From Deltaproteobacteria bacterium UBA7527 (GTDB taxonomy: Bacteria > Desulfobacterota > Syntrophorhabdia > Syntrophorhabdales > Syntrophorhabdaceae), in NCBI GenBank assembly GCA_002478225.1, contig DLMV01000048.1, positions 1 through 13,412 on the forward strand: DNA of 13,412 bases, given 5' to 3'. Positions 13,390-13,412 of the stretch are shown here, in pieces; position 1 is the first letter of the stretch, and every line of letters begins with the position of its first letter. Made by a program: the position numbers and the translations under genes. The notes under the pieces are model-generated. The model was given only the letters and a program-made list of their open reading frames with translations. It was not told the origin of the DNA and did not search any database.

Positions 13390-13412
13390 CCCCGCAAACA
13401 CGAAATGAGAAC
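13390..13412. repeat. Right terminal inverted repeat (23 bp)
   Basis: Exact reverse complement of bases 1-23. It begins 11 nt after the stop codon of the isochorismatase-like gene, so both terminal copies lie downstream of outward-pointing genes. Confidence 0.85.

Noticed and set aside
1..13412. The window as a transposon or linear plasmid bounded by terminal repeats
   Set aside because: No transposase, integrase or replication gene of such elements, and core chromosomal genes inside; repeat-bounded contig ends are simpler.

Overview
The window looks like a piece of bacterial chromosome of moderate GC content, most likely from an environmental, metagenome-type lineage near Nitrospirota or the former Deltaproteobacteria. 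The placement is an inference. It rests on a siroheme-decarboxylase-type Lrp/AsnC protein, a DUF6765-like protein, a phosphofructokinase with Gly-Asp-Gly plus Pro-Lys-Thr signatures, and several palindromic intergenic repeats. I see no tRNA, rRNA, CRISPR array, transposase, integrase or phage gene.

Layout. Positions 48-1040 (minus): DUF6765-like protein with a His/Asp-rich core. 1041-1475: no gene. 1476-3186 (minus): 6-phosphofructokinase followed by a small nitroreductase that has its own promoter. 3187-3581: divergent control region with promoters both ways and a structured leader. 3582-6171 (plus): lipoprotein peptide-binding protein (OppA/DppA type) and, overlapping it, one permease (DppB type). 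No second permease or ATPase follows. 6187-6432: nested palindrome. 6493-7425 (plus): YihY/BrkB membrane protein, overlapping tail to tail with polA (7358-10006, minus). 10070-10513 (minus): AhbA/AhbB-like protein. 10593-10726: AT-rich inverted repeat. 10768-12399 (minus): MFS transporter with a soluble C-terminal domain. 12463-12631: two more palindromic or tandem elements. 12725-13378 (plus): exported isochorismatase-like hydrolase lacking the usual nucleophilic cysteine. The two ends of the window are a perfect 23-bp inverted repeat.

The genes do not form one pathway. They are housekeeping genes (pfkA, polA) mixed with transport and uncertain functions. Three things stand out. First, the noncoding gaps are filled with structured, repeat-like DNA; the element at 6187-6432 is an outer inverted repeat enclosing a second one, which encloses two perfect hairpins. 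Second, five genes have a promoter -10 element only 5-14 nt before the start codon and no good ribosome binding site, suggesting leaderless mRNAs, while other genes have strong Shine-Dalgarno sequences. Third, the window ends are flush inverted repeats, which most simply means both ends run into copies of one repeat. I do not see a complete new defence or mobile system; the nested palindrome is the best candidate for something undescribed.
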